A stretch of DNA of 64,000 nt. It comes from Candidatus Pacearchaeota archaeon (GTDB lineage Archaea > Nanobdellota > Nanobdellia > Pacearchaeales > GW2011-AR1). The first letter of the stretch is position 1, and the number at the start of each line of letters is the position of its first letter. The translations under genes and the position numbers were made by a program. The stretch is from contig JAIFVX010000001.1 in the NCBI GenBank assembly GCA_019659125.1, positions 404,135 to 468,134 on the forward strand, given 5' to 3'. The notes under the pieces were generated by a model. It searched no databases, was not told the origin of the DNA, and was given only the letters and a program-made list of their open reading frames with translations. This document shows, in pieces, positions 9,301-17,093 of the stretch.

Positions 9301-11621
9301 ATATTTCGTACTTCCTGATAGCTCATGGAATTAAGATTTTGGTCTGAAAGAACATCCTTGACAGCCACTGTGCTTGAAGTTCCTGCGCTTCCAGGGGTAG
9401 TTACCCACTGACTTCCCTTAGGCATTGCAATCTGCTCATCAGGATATTTATCTCGTATTTCTCTGGCTAATTTTTGCTTGGCAAGATCGGTGTCAATCGA
9501 ATCTCCAAACGTTGCTTGAGAGCTCTTGCTGTTAGCCTCAATATCTTTTATACGAGCATTAACTCGCTCCATGGAGCTTGCTGTTGCAGAAACATCTTTC
9601 TCAATATCATCTGCTTTGGTATTGAAACACTGATCAAGTGTTTCATATGTATGAGCAGCCACTAATTCTTTGCACTTTACAGTCCATCCGTTATCGCCTC
9701 GCATGACTTCTTGTCGCGCTACTGCCTCACCGCTTAATCCAGTAATAAAGTTCTTGAATGTCAAGACTCCAGCAGTAGCAAAGCATGCTCCCTTTAATCC
9801 TGAGACTACCTTTCCAAGATTTCCGGAAATGCTGTCCCATTTCTGAATGCTATCATTAAGCCTGCTGATGAGTTCCTGCGTCTTGTTAGGAGAAAGCTGG
9901 ATTGCCCTTTTCTCAATTCCTATTTTAACGGTCAGGTTAGTTTCTGTCCCTAAATCTCCTGCTCGAGGAATGAGCCGGATGCGGGCAACAGCATCAAGGT
10001 CTGCATTAGTGAACCTCAGCACACTTCCACACGCATCATTTACGCTCTCGCCCTGTTTGATAGTTTCAGATCGTGATTTACCGTCGCACGAGATGGTGAC
10101 TCGTGCTTTTCCAACCTCGAGGCTGTCAAGTCGTATGAATGACTTCTGAGTCTGTGTCGAACCCATTTGCGTCTGCTCTCCCTTATGCAAGGTTAAAGCT
10201 CGTGCTCCGAGCGTGAAGTATGCTGCAGGCTTTGTTGTCGGGATGGAAAATCCGACCACTCGAATACTTCTATATCTGTTATCAACATTCAATGAATATC
10301 CTGATAATGAGGAATCAATCTTATACAAATCACTTAATCTGCCGGTATAGATGCTTGAGCTTGCAGATGCAGGATAGCTGCCAATCAAGAGCTCTATCAA
10401 TGAGACTTCAGTTTTCTGCTTACCAAATTGTTCTGCCAAATCAACAGCCTGCGCAAGAGCTTGTTCTCCATAACTTAATCCATTTCCATTCTTATTCTGT
10501 TCAGCAGGATAATCTCGTGCAACTTTCTTGAGAGCTTCAATGGTTTCGGTGAAATTCTGATCTATCTGAGCTCCCCATGTTTTGTCAACCAGAGTGAGAG
10601 CGGCATTCTCAGGATTCCTCAATCCTCTGCTTAGGACAAATCTATCGCTGCCGCAACTAATGGTGACATTCCCCGCTTCAGAGTTCGTTGCATTCAGCTT
10701 TATGACCGAACATTTATCATCTAAGAATCTGCTTCCTTCATAAACATCAATCTTCTCAGTTCCCCGATCATCCGTAATCTCTATTCTCGCGCTATCCTGT
10801 GCTGCTTCATAAGCCCCATATTCTATCGTTAATCCGGCCTGACAATAGAATCCGGGAAGATAAACATTCGAGGATGCTTTGCCAAGGGCAACTCGTGTCG
10901 TAGTAATTCGTCTATCCCCGTTATAAAGAGAAATGGTGGCAAAATTCTCGTCAACTCTCTCCAACCGGACGAAGTACCTTCCTTGCCAAAAACTTTGTTT
11001 CAATCTTTCAGTTTTCCATTCTTCATCAGTTGTTGGCTTCAATAAGAATTCACTCCTTCCAATTCCTAAAGCATTACCGGCATCATACTCAATTCTTCCC
11101 GTAAGTGTGACATTCACAAAATCAGGAAGAGTCTTTTCCTGAGGATTTTTCTTAAGGACAATAACAGCATATCCTATATTGTTGATTAAAGGGCTTCCTA
11201 AGAGCCTATCACGAGTTGTCAATGCAGCTTGAGCGGGATGGAACCCGCTGCCGGCAATCTCAGGAGGGTAATTTCCACTGAAGCGAATATTATTAATGGA
11301 TTTTATATCGAGCAGAGGATTGACTTGTAATGCATCAATCTGGCAGAACACGGGAACATTCTGCTCAGCAAGCAAGTCGCTTCGAACGACTGCAGGCTGG
11401 CATCCTCCAGGAGCAATTTGCAAAAGAATGTCCTGCCGAGCCTCACACGTATCTCTATCTCCCAAGATTGGCCAATAGGTCTGCAATCTATCACCAGAAT
11501 AATATGTTTGAAAGTCTGGTGCAAAGGTCGAAGGATTTGAGGATGAAAATGTTGCTGCACTTGCAAAAGCTCCTGCTGTAATAATCACTGCTACTGCAAT
11601 CAGTAATAATCTAGTGTTCAT
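6330..11621 (-). CDS. Giant secreted or surface protein (1763 aa)
   Basis: Residues 1-23 are a hydrophobic signal peptide or anchor. The N-terminal third is beta-rich with paired cysteines. About residues 577-745 are predicted helical with heptad-like stretches (around the IQKWDSISGNLGKV and ERVNARIKDIEANS segments). A Cys-rich region near 1060-1180 includes CDPVICPASRC at 1095-1105, and a hydrophobic segment around 1115-1135 could be membrane-associated. The C-terminal 300 residues are polar, with helical repeats then a beta-like end. Last gene of a four-gene minus-strand unit; its start overlaps the upstream gene by 11 nt. The even cysteine pattern suggests disulfides. No characterised family recognised; probably a cell-surface assembly component. 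Confidence 0.85.
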   Translation of the reverse strand: MNTRLLLIAVAVIITAGAFASAATFSSSNPSTFAPDFQTYYSGDRLQTYWPILGDRDTCEARQDILLQIAPGGCQPAVVRSDLLAEQNVPVFCQIDALQVNPLLDIKSINNIRFSGNYPPEIAGSGFHPAQAALTTRDRLLGSPLINNIGYAVIVLKKNPQEKTLPDFVNVTLTGRIEYDAGNALGIGRSEFLLKPTTDEEWKTERLKQSFWQGRYFVRLERVDENFATISLYNGDRRITTTRVALGKASSNVYLPGFYCQAGLTIEYGAYEAAQDSARIEITDDRGTEKIDVYEGSRFLDDKCSVIKLNATNSEAGNVTISCGSDRFVLSRGLRNPENAALTLVDKTWGAQIDQNFTETIEALKKVARDYPAEQNKNGNGLSYGEQALAQAVDLAEQFGKQKTEVSLIELLIGSYPASASSSIYTGRLSDLYKIDSSLSGYSLNVDNRYRSIRVVGFSIPTTKPAAYFTLGARALTLHKGEQTQMGSTQTQKSFIRLDSLEVGKARVTISCDGKSRSETIKQGESVNDACGSVLRFTNADLDAVARIRLIPRAGDLGTETNLTVKIGIEKRAIQLSPNKTQELISRLNDSIQKWDSISGNLGKVVSGLKGACFATAGVLTFKNFITGLSGEAVARQEVMRGDNGWTVKCKELVAAHTYETLDQCFNTKADDIEKDVSATASSMERVNARIKDIEANSKSSQATFGDSIDTDLAKQKLAREIRDKYPDEQIAMPKGSQWVTTPGSAGTSSTVAVKDVLSDQNLNSMSYQEVRNIYMNIEREKAGGLSAGGLANAQSALGESAARINSNRASDYMAQQAKSVKALGYASPFYVAGTGQTDRLTEVTPLASLNSQEKSKLGFTTSTHTATVNVLPGSSSSIPTGTYILGLTEVSPGIYEVAEVRNKATYEQKDPVEFNRNLKIGAIKAVNTATYNNKYQNAEVRYYEVEPYKGMPAVVPFDTVNGWYAGTKQTLPALGGIGAFDANGRVSSFWLCNVGNNGREQFEETGYGDDICQLINVNTGQPLGVFPGLSDQEAKSLVERAIRALTDASQQSKNPNVRIGSETYKVGKPAVGVPTTQCQDFMSPKDCQLLFNVCDPVICPASRCNLGGAYQVTDVIQTGIVGSALLCLPNAREGIAIPVCLSGIHAGIESYVSILKSHRDCLQENLNSGKLVGICDQIHSIYLCEFFWRQIAPVANVILPKIVELAYGQGTRGGGEYLTVMGAWQNTQNSINYFTQTYAVNSIKAFQIRSIEEAGTPFCKAFVSMKAPSSFKNLVEPDSPPQFNAYFDAIPFSSVTVPATSQYSVFYHIFAGNDAGIYYSVYLKDPPESSFYISTPTIQIVSGFVAKGAYASEKRDFTAPEGYKNLCVRINNEERCGFKQVSTDFAVNYLRDQYVAGAITDKDITTQNGCVSGTGRANLGALAANTNPGAAVSEATLPQDYQRGIIRICASNNPGSSTDPLRFVSVGYCDTPKVTCWLDTKSVNNALTDSNIDLKNKTLSELGTQTKAYLEGQGEVFTDSQSLVELQSLETAKENLDIKNPQAIKALFDRMDFAMSKLYLNNDKAKLLFLRAQVYVRILGQPLFVSTINSGKKTTTSTVSSTQGYIAQHGKTPVLDGEGRWKVDFGGSVGSYGLSPDNKLQFFSQGKWSDVDQGMDAFKQGLKNELIAWKEAHGVSGENRAAVTLSSAYDVNKKIYLNDEGQQTKVYVQSGRVYIDPADNIGVFDGTTMRLFNDAEAKIPALFSRLNGAHLEGNTFAGSSAS

Positions 11622-13470
11622 AGCTTATATCAATCCCTGATGATTCAAATGATTCATAATTGTATTGTAATTGTTCAAGAGAGTTTGGCCTAGGCAATGC
11701 ATGAACATTAAGGACTATGTTACCCTTACTCAAATCGCTCCCTAAGATGTATGAAGACTGTACGCCCCCACCTACGAGTGCGTAATCAATCTTTGTTTCA
11801 GGAAGGGTGATGGTATAGCATTGCTCTTTTGTCCCCCCAAAGAATCCTGAAATACCTGTTTGAGGAACATCCGTGCATTCACTCTTTGTACTTGAGGGAA
11901 TAGTAATACTTGAATTTCCATAGACATATGCCCTCACTTCATACGTTCCTTCAGAGAGTTTCAAGGTATCTGAGCCAGGAAGTGCACTGCTTGCATTGCT
12001 TGGCCCGATGAATGAGACAATAGCGCTTCCATCAAGAGGCTTTCCATCAACCTGCAGACTAACGCTAACATCATACTCTCTGTCAAGAATAACATCTGCA
12101 GAGCTTTCCTCATTAGTTGAAAGCAATTGTGCGTGAGATGCATATCCTGAAGAAGAGACGTCCAAATATCCATTAACACATGCGGGTGCGTTTCCCTGGA
12201 ACACTCCATTGCTTGTTGAACCAAGATTGCATCGCTGGTCAAAGCATCGATAGCTTATGTTTGCATTGATCGGAGCAAGCTGGGAGTCATAGACACTTAC
12301 CTTCAAAGGCTGTGTGGAATACTGACATACATCTACATCAGGACTCTCGCTAATCTCGGAGAATGCTCCCCGACGAGGAAGGTTCTTGTCGAGCACCACA
12401 GCAACAGGGAATTGGAAGACCTCTTCATTGTTATAGATCTGTACCATGACCGGAAAGGAAACATCATAGACAAAATGATACGGAGAATAACAGAATCCCA
12501 TCACTCCTAGTCCTTGCTCATTTCCTACAGGATCTGCAATCATTAATGAATCTCCAACACCATTTCCAGTGATCTCAACTTTGCTTGGCCATGAGGGATT
12601 GTACATGAAACTCACAGCTTCGTCGACGCTCTTGTCAACTACAAAATATTCCCTCTTTTTATCGGAAAGCGAGTAGTAGTTCCCCTTTAATCGCAAGGAG
12701 TTGACATTGTTTGCTAACCCCTCTTTCAAGCCTGAAACAACCTCTGGTGTCTTCCATACTTTTCCTGAGCAACTTATTTCAACACCATCAACAGGAGCAT
12801 ATAATCGCAATACGTCAGCCGAATAATTCTCAAGGAAAGATTCCTGCTTCTCTTTCTGGTAGATTTCACGCGCCATCTTATAGAACTTTCCCAGTTTGCT
12901 TGATATGACAACCTGATGAGAAGTTACTCTCGCGCTTTTATCCCCTTTGGAAACTTCTAAAGGAGAATCTACAGTCACGACAACATCTATATCATCAACT
13001 GTCACCTTTGCCTGTGTACTTCCTCGCCCAATCGAATATCCCTGAGAATAATACTGTTCAAAATTACAATCATCTAATGATCTTTCAATAGAGTCAGCAA
13101 TTTCATTCTGCATGCTTGCCTTTGTAGGGATACTTTCCTTGATTACCCCATTGCCTGAAACATAATACCAATAGGGGACAGGAAACCCGAGAAAATTAAG
13201 ATGTGATGAGGAAGGGGCGTAGTCGCTTCCAGGGATGAAAGGACCTACATTGATTCTCCCTCCCTGACTACCTGCCAGGGAAATAGCCGCTTCTGCATCA
13301 CTTCTGATGCATGCCTCATAGGCATCATATACGGGCTTCAATTCAGGTGAAACGCTTGAAATACTCGTAGTACCACGAACAACAAAATACACAATGACTC
13401 CCGCAACAATCACCAGCGCGATGATGATAATAATCGCTAATTGCCCTCTTTTATCTCCGACTATCTGCAT
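11611..13470 (-). CDS. Large KG-signal (class III) secreted protein, 619 aa
   Basis: The N-terminus MQIVGDKRG then QLAIIIIIALVIVAGVIVY is a classic archaeal class III (prepilin-type) signal: a basic K-R-G cleavage site followed directly by a hydrophobic helix. The remainder is an extracellular beta-rich domain set with several cysteines and a distinctive aromatic stretch FCYSPYHFVYDVSFPV near the middle; the C-terminal half has Ig/carboxypeptidase-regulatory-like segments. Far longer than ordinary pilins (100-200 aa). It overlaps the 1763-aa gene by 11 nt and starts 4 nt after the upstream stop, so co-translation is likely. The prepilin peptidase at 40.3 kb is the obvious processing enzyme (inference). 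Confidence 0.85.
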   Translation of the reverse strand: MQIVGDKRGQLAIIIIIALVIVAGVIVYFVVRGTTSISSVSPELKPVYDAYEACIRSDAEAAISLAGSQGGRINVGPFIPGSDYAPSSSHLNFLGFPVPYWYYVSGNGVIKESIPTKASMQNEIADSIERSLDDCNFEQYYSQGYSIGRGSTQAKVTVDDIDVVVTVDSPLEVSKGDKSARVTSHQVVISSKLGKFYKMAREIYQKEKQESFLENYSADVLRLYAPVDGVEISCSGKVWKTPEVVSGLKEGLANNVNSLRLKGNYYSLSDKKREYFVVDKSVDEAVSFMYNPSWPSKVEITGNGVGDSLMIADPVGNEQGLGVMGFCYSPYHFVYDVSFPVMVQIYNNEEVFQFPVAVVLDKNLPRRGAFSEISESPDVDVCQYSTQPLKVSVYDSQLAPINANISYRCFDQRCNLGSTSNGVFQGNAPACVNGYLDVSSSGYASHAQLLSTNEESSADVILDREYDVSVSLQVDGKPLDGSAIVSFIGPSNASSALPGSDTLKLSEGTYEVRAYVYGNSSITIPSSTKSECTDVPQTGISGFFGGTKEQCYTITLPETKIDYALVGGGVQSSYILGSDLSKGNIVLNVHALPRPNSLEQLQYNYESFESSGIDISYEH

Positions 13471-13473
13471 TCG

Positions 13474-14061
13474 CTAGACAACAAAACATAATATATAAAC
13501 CTTTTTTGAAATTCTTTTCCTAGTCGCTACAATGAGGATAGCAAAAAGGCACGCAAGGATGACTAATATTCCCAGCTCCCAATATAAAAACCTCTGTCCT
13601 CCTGAATCTTCCACGCCGAATCCTGTGAGAAAAGAGCGCGTTTTCTCGGGAGAAACCGAAGCCTCAATCCAACTCCCAACCATAACCTTGCTGTCAACAA
13701 CATCAATAATTAAGAGCCCTGCATAGGTTCCAGCCTGAGATGAACGGAGACATACGGGAAAAGAATCGGGTCCGATAAGAGTCATGGATAGAGGATAAAA
13801 GACATCGAGGCCTTTTTCCCCGCTCGCATGGCTATATCTGGAAATGCTTCTCTCTCCCACGATAGTACCCCACCGGTCGCTTAAAGCAAGATTCAAGGGA
13901 TAAGCATCGGCAGAAACGCTCACATTCGTACAGAGAAGCTCTCCGGCTGTTCCCTCAAAGTGTATAACGGGGGGAGAAACACCAAACTCAAGGCCAGATG
14001 AGAGGGGAAGCAGGACAATAAGCAAAAACACTCTACTGTTTGACAGCAAGGAATTTGACAT
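13474..14061 (-). CDS. Membrane-anchored extracytoplasmic beta-sandwich protein
   Basis: 195 aa: N-terminal signal peptide (VFLLIVLLPLSSG), a beta-rich domain beginning FGVSPPVIHFEGTAGE that resembles archaeal NEW1/COG1470-type Ig-like domains, then one TM helix (about 163-183) and a basic cytoplasmic tail. The ATG at 14061 overlaps the upstream gene by 29 nt; a GTG at 14031, just past the upstream stop, would give a cleaner signal peptide, so the start is uncertain. The four genes 14536 to 6330 look like one operon. Confidence 0.75.
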   Translation of the reverse strand: MSNSLLSNSRVFLLIVLLPLSSGLEFGVSPPVIHFEGTAGELLCTNVSVSADAYPLNLALSDRWGTIVGERSISRYSHASGEKGLDVFYPLSMTLIGPDSFPVCLRSSQAGTYAGLLIIDVVDSKVMVGSWIEASVSPEKTRSFLTGFGVEDSGGQRFLYWELGILVILACLFAILIVATRKRISKKVYILCFVV

Positions 14062-14536
14062 CAGATTTGTATCCCAAAATGTTTTGGGGAACTGCTCCCG
14101 TATAATCAGTTAAATTAAGGATGACATAGAAGTCCTCATCTTCAAAGGTCTTTGAAGCAGGCTTGCTGATATTGAACTTGAACTCTCCAATCCGATCATA
14201 TCTTACATCTTGGATGACACCATCCACCGTCTTTGTCTTCTGGCCTCTAAAGTAAAGATATCTGAAAAACTCATTGTTTGAATCAACTAACGTTGGCTGG
14301 ACAACGATAGCTACATTTCCTGTATTGTTAACAAAAACACGGACTTCCTGAGATTCCTCGCCTTTACTTACGTTTCCAAGAAAGATATGATCGGGAACCT
14401 CAACTCGGATGATGTCTGGAACAGCCGAGGAAGCAAGTATATTTGCTTCAAACGTCGTCGTATCCGACAGTGCAAGAGCCAAGGACATAGAAACAAGTAA
14501 CCCACCAACCACCAAAAGGGAATGTTTGGCAACCAT
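14033..14536 (-). CDS. Secreted Ig-like protein, first gene of the giant-protein operon
   Basis: 167 aa with a signal peptide (about residues 1-23). The mature part contains a domain with VRVFVNNTGNVAIVVQP, typical of extracellular Ig-like domains of the archaeal COG1470 type. N-glycosylation sequons are present. No TM helix after the signal. A TATA-like ATTTAAATA around 14562-14570 lies about 26-30 nt upstream of the ATG, placing the operon promoter here. Function unknown; probably an accessory of the downstream surface proteins. Confidence 0.75.
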   Translation of the reverse strand: MVAKHSLLVVGGLLVSMSLALALSDTTTFEANILASSAVPDIIRVEVPDHIFLGNVSKGEESQEVRVFVNNTGNVAIVVQPTLVDSNNEFFRYLYFRGQKTKTVDGVIQDVRYDRIGEFKFNISKPASKTFEDEDFYVILNLTDYTGAVPQNILGYKSDVKFLAVKQ

Positions 14537-14582
14537 AATACTGCAATATATATGTTAGAGTAGATATTTAAATCTTATTAAA

Positions 14583-14653
14583 TGACCCCACCCAGAATCG
14601 AACTGGGGCCTCATCCACGTCAAGGATATGGTCTGCCACTAGCCTATGAGGTC
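14583..14653 (-). tRNA. tRNA-Val (anticodon GAC)
   Basis: On the minus strand: acceptor GACCTCA pairs with TGGGGTC (one G-U pair), anticodon stem TATCC/GGATG encloses loop TTGACGT with anticodon GAC, T arm CCCAG-TTCGATT-CTGGG. Discriminator A, no encoded CCA. Its TATA element CTTATAAAG (about 14675-14683) overlaps the stop codon of the upstream endonuclease gene. Confidence 0.93.
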
Positions 14654-14677
14654 CTAAACAAAGCTGGAATGACCACT

Positions 14678-15658
14678 TTATAAGGTTTTTCGATGTATAG
14701 ATTCTAACTTTAAAAGATGCTTAGGATTACGAAGTTGGATCTTACTTAAAAAATCACCAATATTATTTTTGCCATAAATAAGAATTCTATCGATATTTTT
14801 ACTTAAAGTGCTATTAATACTATGTTCTTTAAGAATAAGGTTAATTTGTCTAAGAAGATTAGGATTATTCATATGAAGGTCTATTCTTGGATAGGGTTCT
14901 GAATAGTTCTTTCGTTTATCCCAAAAAACACAACACTCAGCGTCATAAATCCCGGCGATACAAGATAAAAGAACATCAGACTGAGAACTTTCTATTAAGG
15001 AAGGAATTAACACATTACGACTCTTTCTTCCGGGAGAAATCTTAAATCTCTTAGTTAGCATCAAAAATAAATCTTTCGAATAAGTATTAACTCTGATAAA
15101 ATTGCCTTCTTTCGACTTTATGATAGTAGGCTCTGCATTAAAGGTATGGCTCATATAGGGACAGATTATACGATTATAATAATCATACTCACTTGCATGA
15201 CCTACAAATTGTGTTAAATAATACCTACCATATTTATTAGAAAATCCATCACCAATAAATAGTCCGAGAAAATATGAAAGATTAGAGTCTAGAGGAATAT
15301 TAATGTCAAATATAGGATATTTCTTTAGTATTTTCGAAAGCCCTTTCTTTCTTCCTTCTTTGAAAAACCGAGGATACTTTTTGTAAGTGATAGATCCGCC
15401 GAGTATGTTTCCCCAATTTGAATCAATGAGTTTAATTTTTTTAGAAAAATAAACCGTAAGTTTATGATCAAAATTGCGAGATAAGATACTGTAAAAATCG
15501 GAAGAAATCGTTAATTTACCTGATCTATATTTCTCAAACAGAGAACGACGTATTCTCAATTTTCTATACAAATCGCTCCAAAACTCATAATTATAAGAGG
15601 CAAGAACTTGTTTAAAGAAAACATCACGAATAGATTTAGATTTAAAGATAATTCTCAC
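14678..15658 (-). CDS. Free-standing LAGLIDADG-family endonuclease
   Basis: 326 aa. Two LAGLIDADG helices are recognisable: YFLGLFIGDGF (acidic D in GDG) and CIAGIYDAECC (D in YDAE), roughly 90 residues apart, as in a single-chain two-motif homing endonuclease. The N-terminal ~90 residues (KLRIRRSLFEKYRSGKLTIS) look like a helix-turn-helix-type DNA-binding region. Not embedded in an intron or intein: it is an independent ORF between tRNA-Val and tRNA-Thr. Base composition is clearly more A/T-rich than its neighbours, suggesting recent arrival. It may be an active mobile gene or a domesticated DNA-binding protein. Confidence 0.88.
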   Translation of the reverse strand: MRIIFKSKSIRDVFFKQVLASYNYEFWSDLYRKLRIRRSLFEKYRSGKLTISSDFYSILSRNFDHKLTVYFSKKIKLIDSNWGNILGGSITYKKYPRFFKEGRKKGLSKILKKYPIFDINIPLDSNLSYFLGLFIGDGFSNKYGRYYLTQFVGHASEYDYYNRIICPYMSHTFNAEPTIIKSKEGNFIRVNTYSKDLFLMLTKRFKISPGRKSRNVLIPSLIESSQSDVLLSCIAGIYDAECCVFWDKRKNYSEPYPRIDLHMNNPNLLRQINLILKEHSINSTLSKNIDRILIYGKNNIGDFLSKIQLRNPKHLLKLESIHRKTL

Positions 15659-15765
15659 TCCAGAATAAATTATTCAATTCATTTAAATGTTATGTCACTC
15701 TGTTAGAGAGGCATAAGAAAAAGATTCAAAAACTTTATATAGCATTAAAAATCCATACTAATATT

Positions 15766-15837
15766 GCCTCTATAGCTCAATGGTAGAGCGATAGTTTTGT
15801 AAACTATAGGTTGAGGGTTCAATTCCCTCTAGAGGCT
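15766..15837 (+). tRNA. tRNA-Thr (anticodon UGU)
   Basis: Acceptor GCCTCTA (15766-15772) pairs with TAGAGGC (15830-15836). Anticodon stem ATAGT/ACTAT encloses loop TTTGTAA with anticodon TGT at 15798-15800. T arm GAGGG-TTCAATT-CCCTC. The discriminator is T (15837), as is common for archaeal tRNA-Thr. A TATA element (CTTTATATAG, about 15733-15742) precedes it. No intron, no encoded CCA. Confidence 0.94.
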
Positions 15838-15843
15838 TAAAAA

Positions 15844-16287
15844 CTAATAGGTGCCTGGTCTCGCAAGTCGGACTTTCTCACCCAAGGATTTCAAATATTC
15901 AATATCATCCTTCTCAAAAAGCTTGAGCTTTTCAGACTCTTCAGCAACCCGGCGAGTTCTTTCAGTTATTCTGTAGCGAAAATCTGGACCTAGATTCTCA
16001 AGACCTATGACTGAGCCATAGCCCATATGACATGACAAAAGACGAGACAAGTCCTCAGAGTATCCATAATTGTGATGGAAATGAAAATGATCCTTAATGA
16101 TAGGTTTCTCCTCGTTTCTAAGAACAGACTCTAGTTTACGATCAAGGTTATCGCTTCCAAAACTAAAGGTAGTTCCGGGGTTAAAGGGCGAAAGAACCAT
16201 AGCTATAACCCTATATCTAACCCAATCCTCGTGATCCTCCGTATTAACACAGTGATTAGCCTCTCGCTTCTTACCTAATACTGACAT
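15844..16287 (-). CDS. Hypothetical protein, 147 aa
   Basis: Cytoplasmic, charged protein with a His-rich stretch (DHFHFHHNYGYSE) and a Glu/Arg/Lys-rich helical C-terminus. The ATG at 16287 is preferred to the upstream one at 16308, because the latter would sit on the TATA box (CTTATATAG, 16309-16317) and 16287 lies 26 nt downstream of it. Ends 7 nt after tRNA-Thr on the opposite strand. No family recognised; the His cluster could bind metal, but that is speculation. Confidence 0.7.
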   Translation of the reverse strand: MSVLGKKREANHCVNTEDHEDWVRYRVIAMVLSPFNPGTTFSFGSDNLDRKLESVLRNEEKPIIKDHFHFHHNYGYSEDLSRLLSCHMGYGSVIGLENLGPDFRYRITERTRRVAEESEKLKLFEKDDIEYLKSLGEKVRLARPGTY

Positions 16288-16308
16288 ATAAATCCAACAA
16301 GCTGGCAC

Positions 16309-16317
16309 TATATAAGA
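16309..16317 (-). promoter_or_regulatory. TATA box that fixes the start at 16287
   Basis: CTTATATAG read on the minus strand. Its centre is about 26 nt from the ATG at 16287, the spacing repeated across the window, so the longer reading frame start at 16308 is rejected. Confidence 0.6.
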
Positions 16318-16397
16318 TTAATTGGCATGCAATGCATGCTTTCATAGAATAAAAGTTGAAATAAAAAAATAAAAATTGATTGAAGTCTAATTAAAAA

Positions 16398-16607
16398 TTA
16401 GAACTTCTTGTGCTTTGGATAACACTCTTTGCAGTAAACTGGCTTTCCTTCGGTTGGCTTGAATGGAACTTCGCATTCTTTCTTGCAATCCGAGCAAACT
16501 GCTTTATGCATTTCCCTCGGGCCCATGTTGAATCGAAATCCGCCTCCTCGGTTGCCACCACCGCCACCGAATCCTCGTCCGCCGTTTCCGCCGTCAAATC
16601 TTCCCAT
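16398..16607 (-). CDS. Gly/Arg-rich CxxC zinc-ribbon protein
   Basis: 69 aa. Residues 2-26 are a Gly/Arg/Asn-rich low-complexity arm (RGG-like), followed by a zinc ribbon with two CxxC pairs: CSDCKKECEVPFKP and PVYCKECYPKHKK. This CxxCx(n)CxxC type is frequent in CPR bacteria and DPANN and is usually annotated as a zinc-binding protein, possibly RNA-associated. The start is set by a GAGGATATAATATAATG context with a GGAGG Shine-Dalgarno about 10 nt upstream; longer frames upstream lack support. Function not established. Confidence 0.82.
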   Translation of the reverse strand: MGRFDGGNGGRGFGGGGGNRGGGFRFNMGPREMHKAVCSDCKKECEVPFKPTEGKPVYCKECYPKHKKF

Positions 16608-16738
16608 TATATTATATCCTCCTGGTTGTTGGTGTAGAACGTGTGTTCTACGTAGAAAAAGGCATCCTTGGAGACTTATAAATCTATCTATCACTGGAAT
16701 GCAAGAATGTTTATAAGTAAAAACCCTATATGGTAGAC

Positions 16739-17092
16739 ATGACTGAAACGTCAAATTCTATCAGCCGGCTGGAAAAAGCAGCGGAGACAATAAGTTACCA
16801 CATCCCTACATTTTTTCATGCGGTAAATGTGCCTGAAGATGATGAAGGAAAAAGAAAGATGATACATGCTCGTAGTAACGAAACGGTTCTAGTTAGAGAT
16901 GGACACTCCCATAGCTTGCTCCAAATGGGGAGAATTAGAGTTGACAATGAAGATAAAGAATGCTATTACTTTCAACTACCTACTGAATTCAATCAAGAAT
17001 ACACTGAAGAACGACTCTGGTATAACGATGTAGCAGAACTCCAAAGAAGCGGTATTGGTGGAACTAGGATAAGTCTAAAGAAAAGAGAATAA
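16739..17092 (+). CDS. Hypothetical cytoplasmic protein, 117 aa
   Basis: No signal peptide or TM; mixed alpha/beta, acidic. The TATA box TTTATAAG (16710-16717) is centred 26 nt from the ATG at 16739, so this start is preferred over the in-frame ATG at 16730, which would lie before the expected transcript start. Stops immediately before the convergent GINS gene. No family recognised. Confidence 0.62.
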   Translation: MTETSNSISRLEKAAETISYHIPTFFHAVNVPEDDEGKRKMIHARSNETVLVRDGHSHSLLQMGRIRVDNEDKECYYFQLPTEFNQEYTEERLWYNDVAELQRSGIGGTRISLKKRE

Positions 17093-17093
17093 T

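Noticed and set aside
9847..10149. Plus-strand frame of about 100 codons inside the giant gene
   Set aside because: Antisense to a well-supported coding region, no TATA element at the usual distance, no recognisable domain.
16325..16340. GCATGCAATGCATGC palindromic repeat in a short spacer
   Set aside because: Short alternating GCATGC units arise easily by chance; one copy, no link to a gene start.
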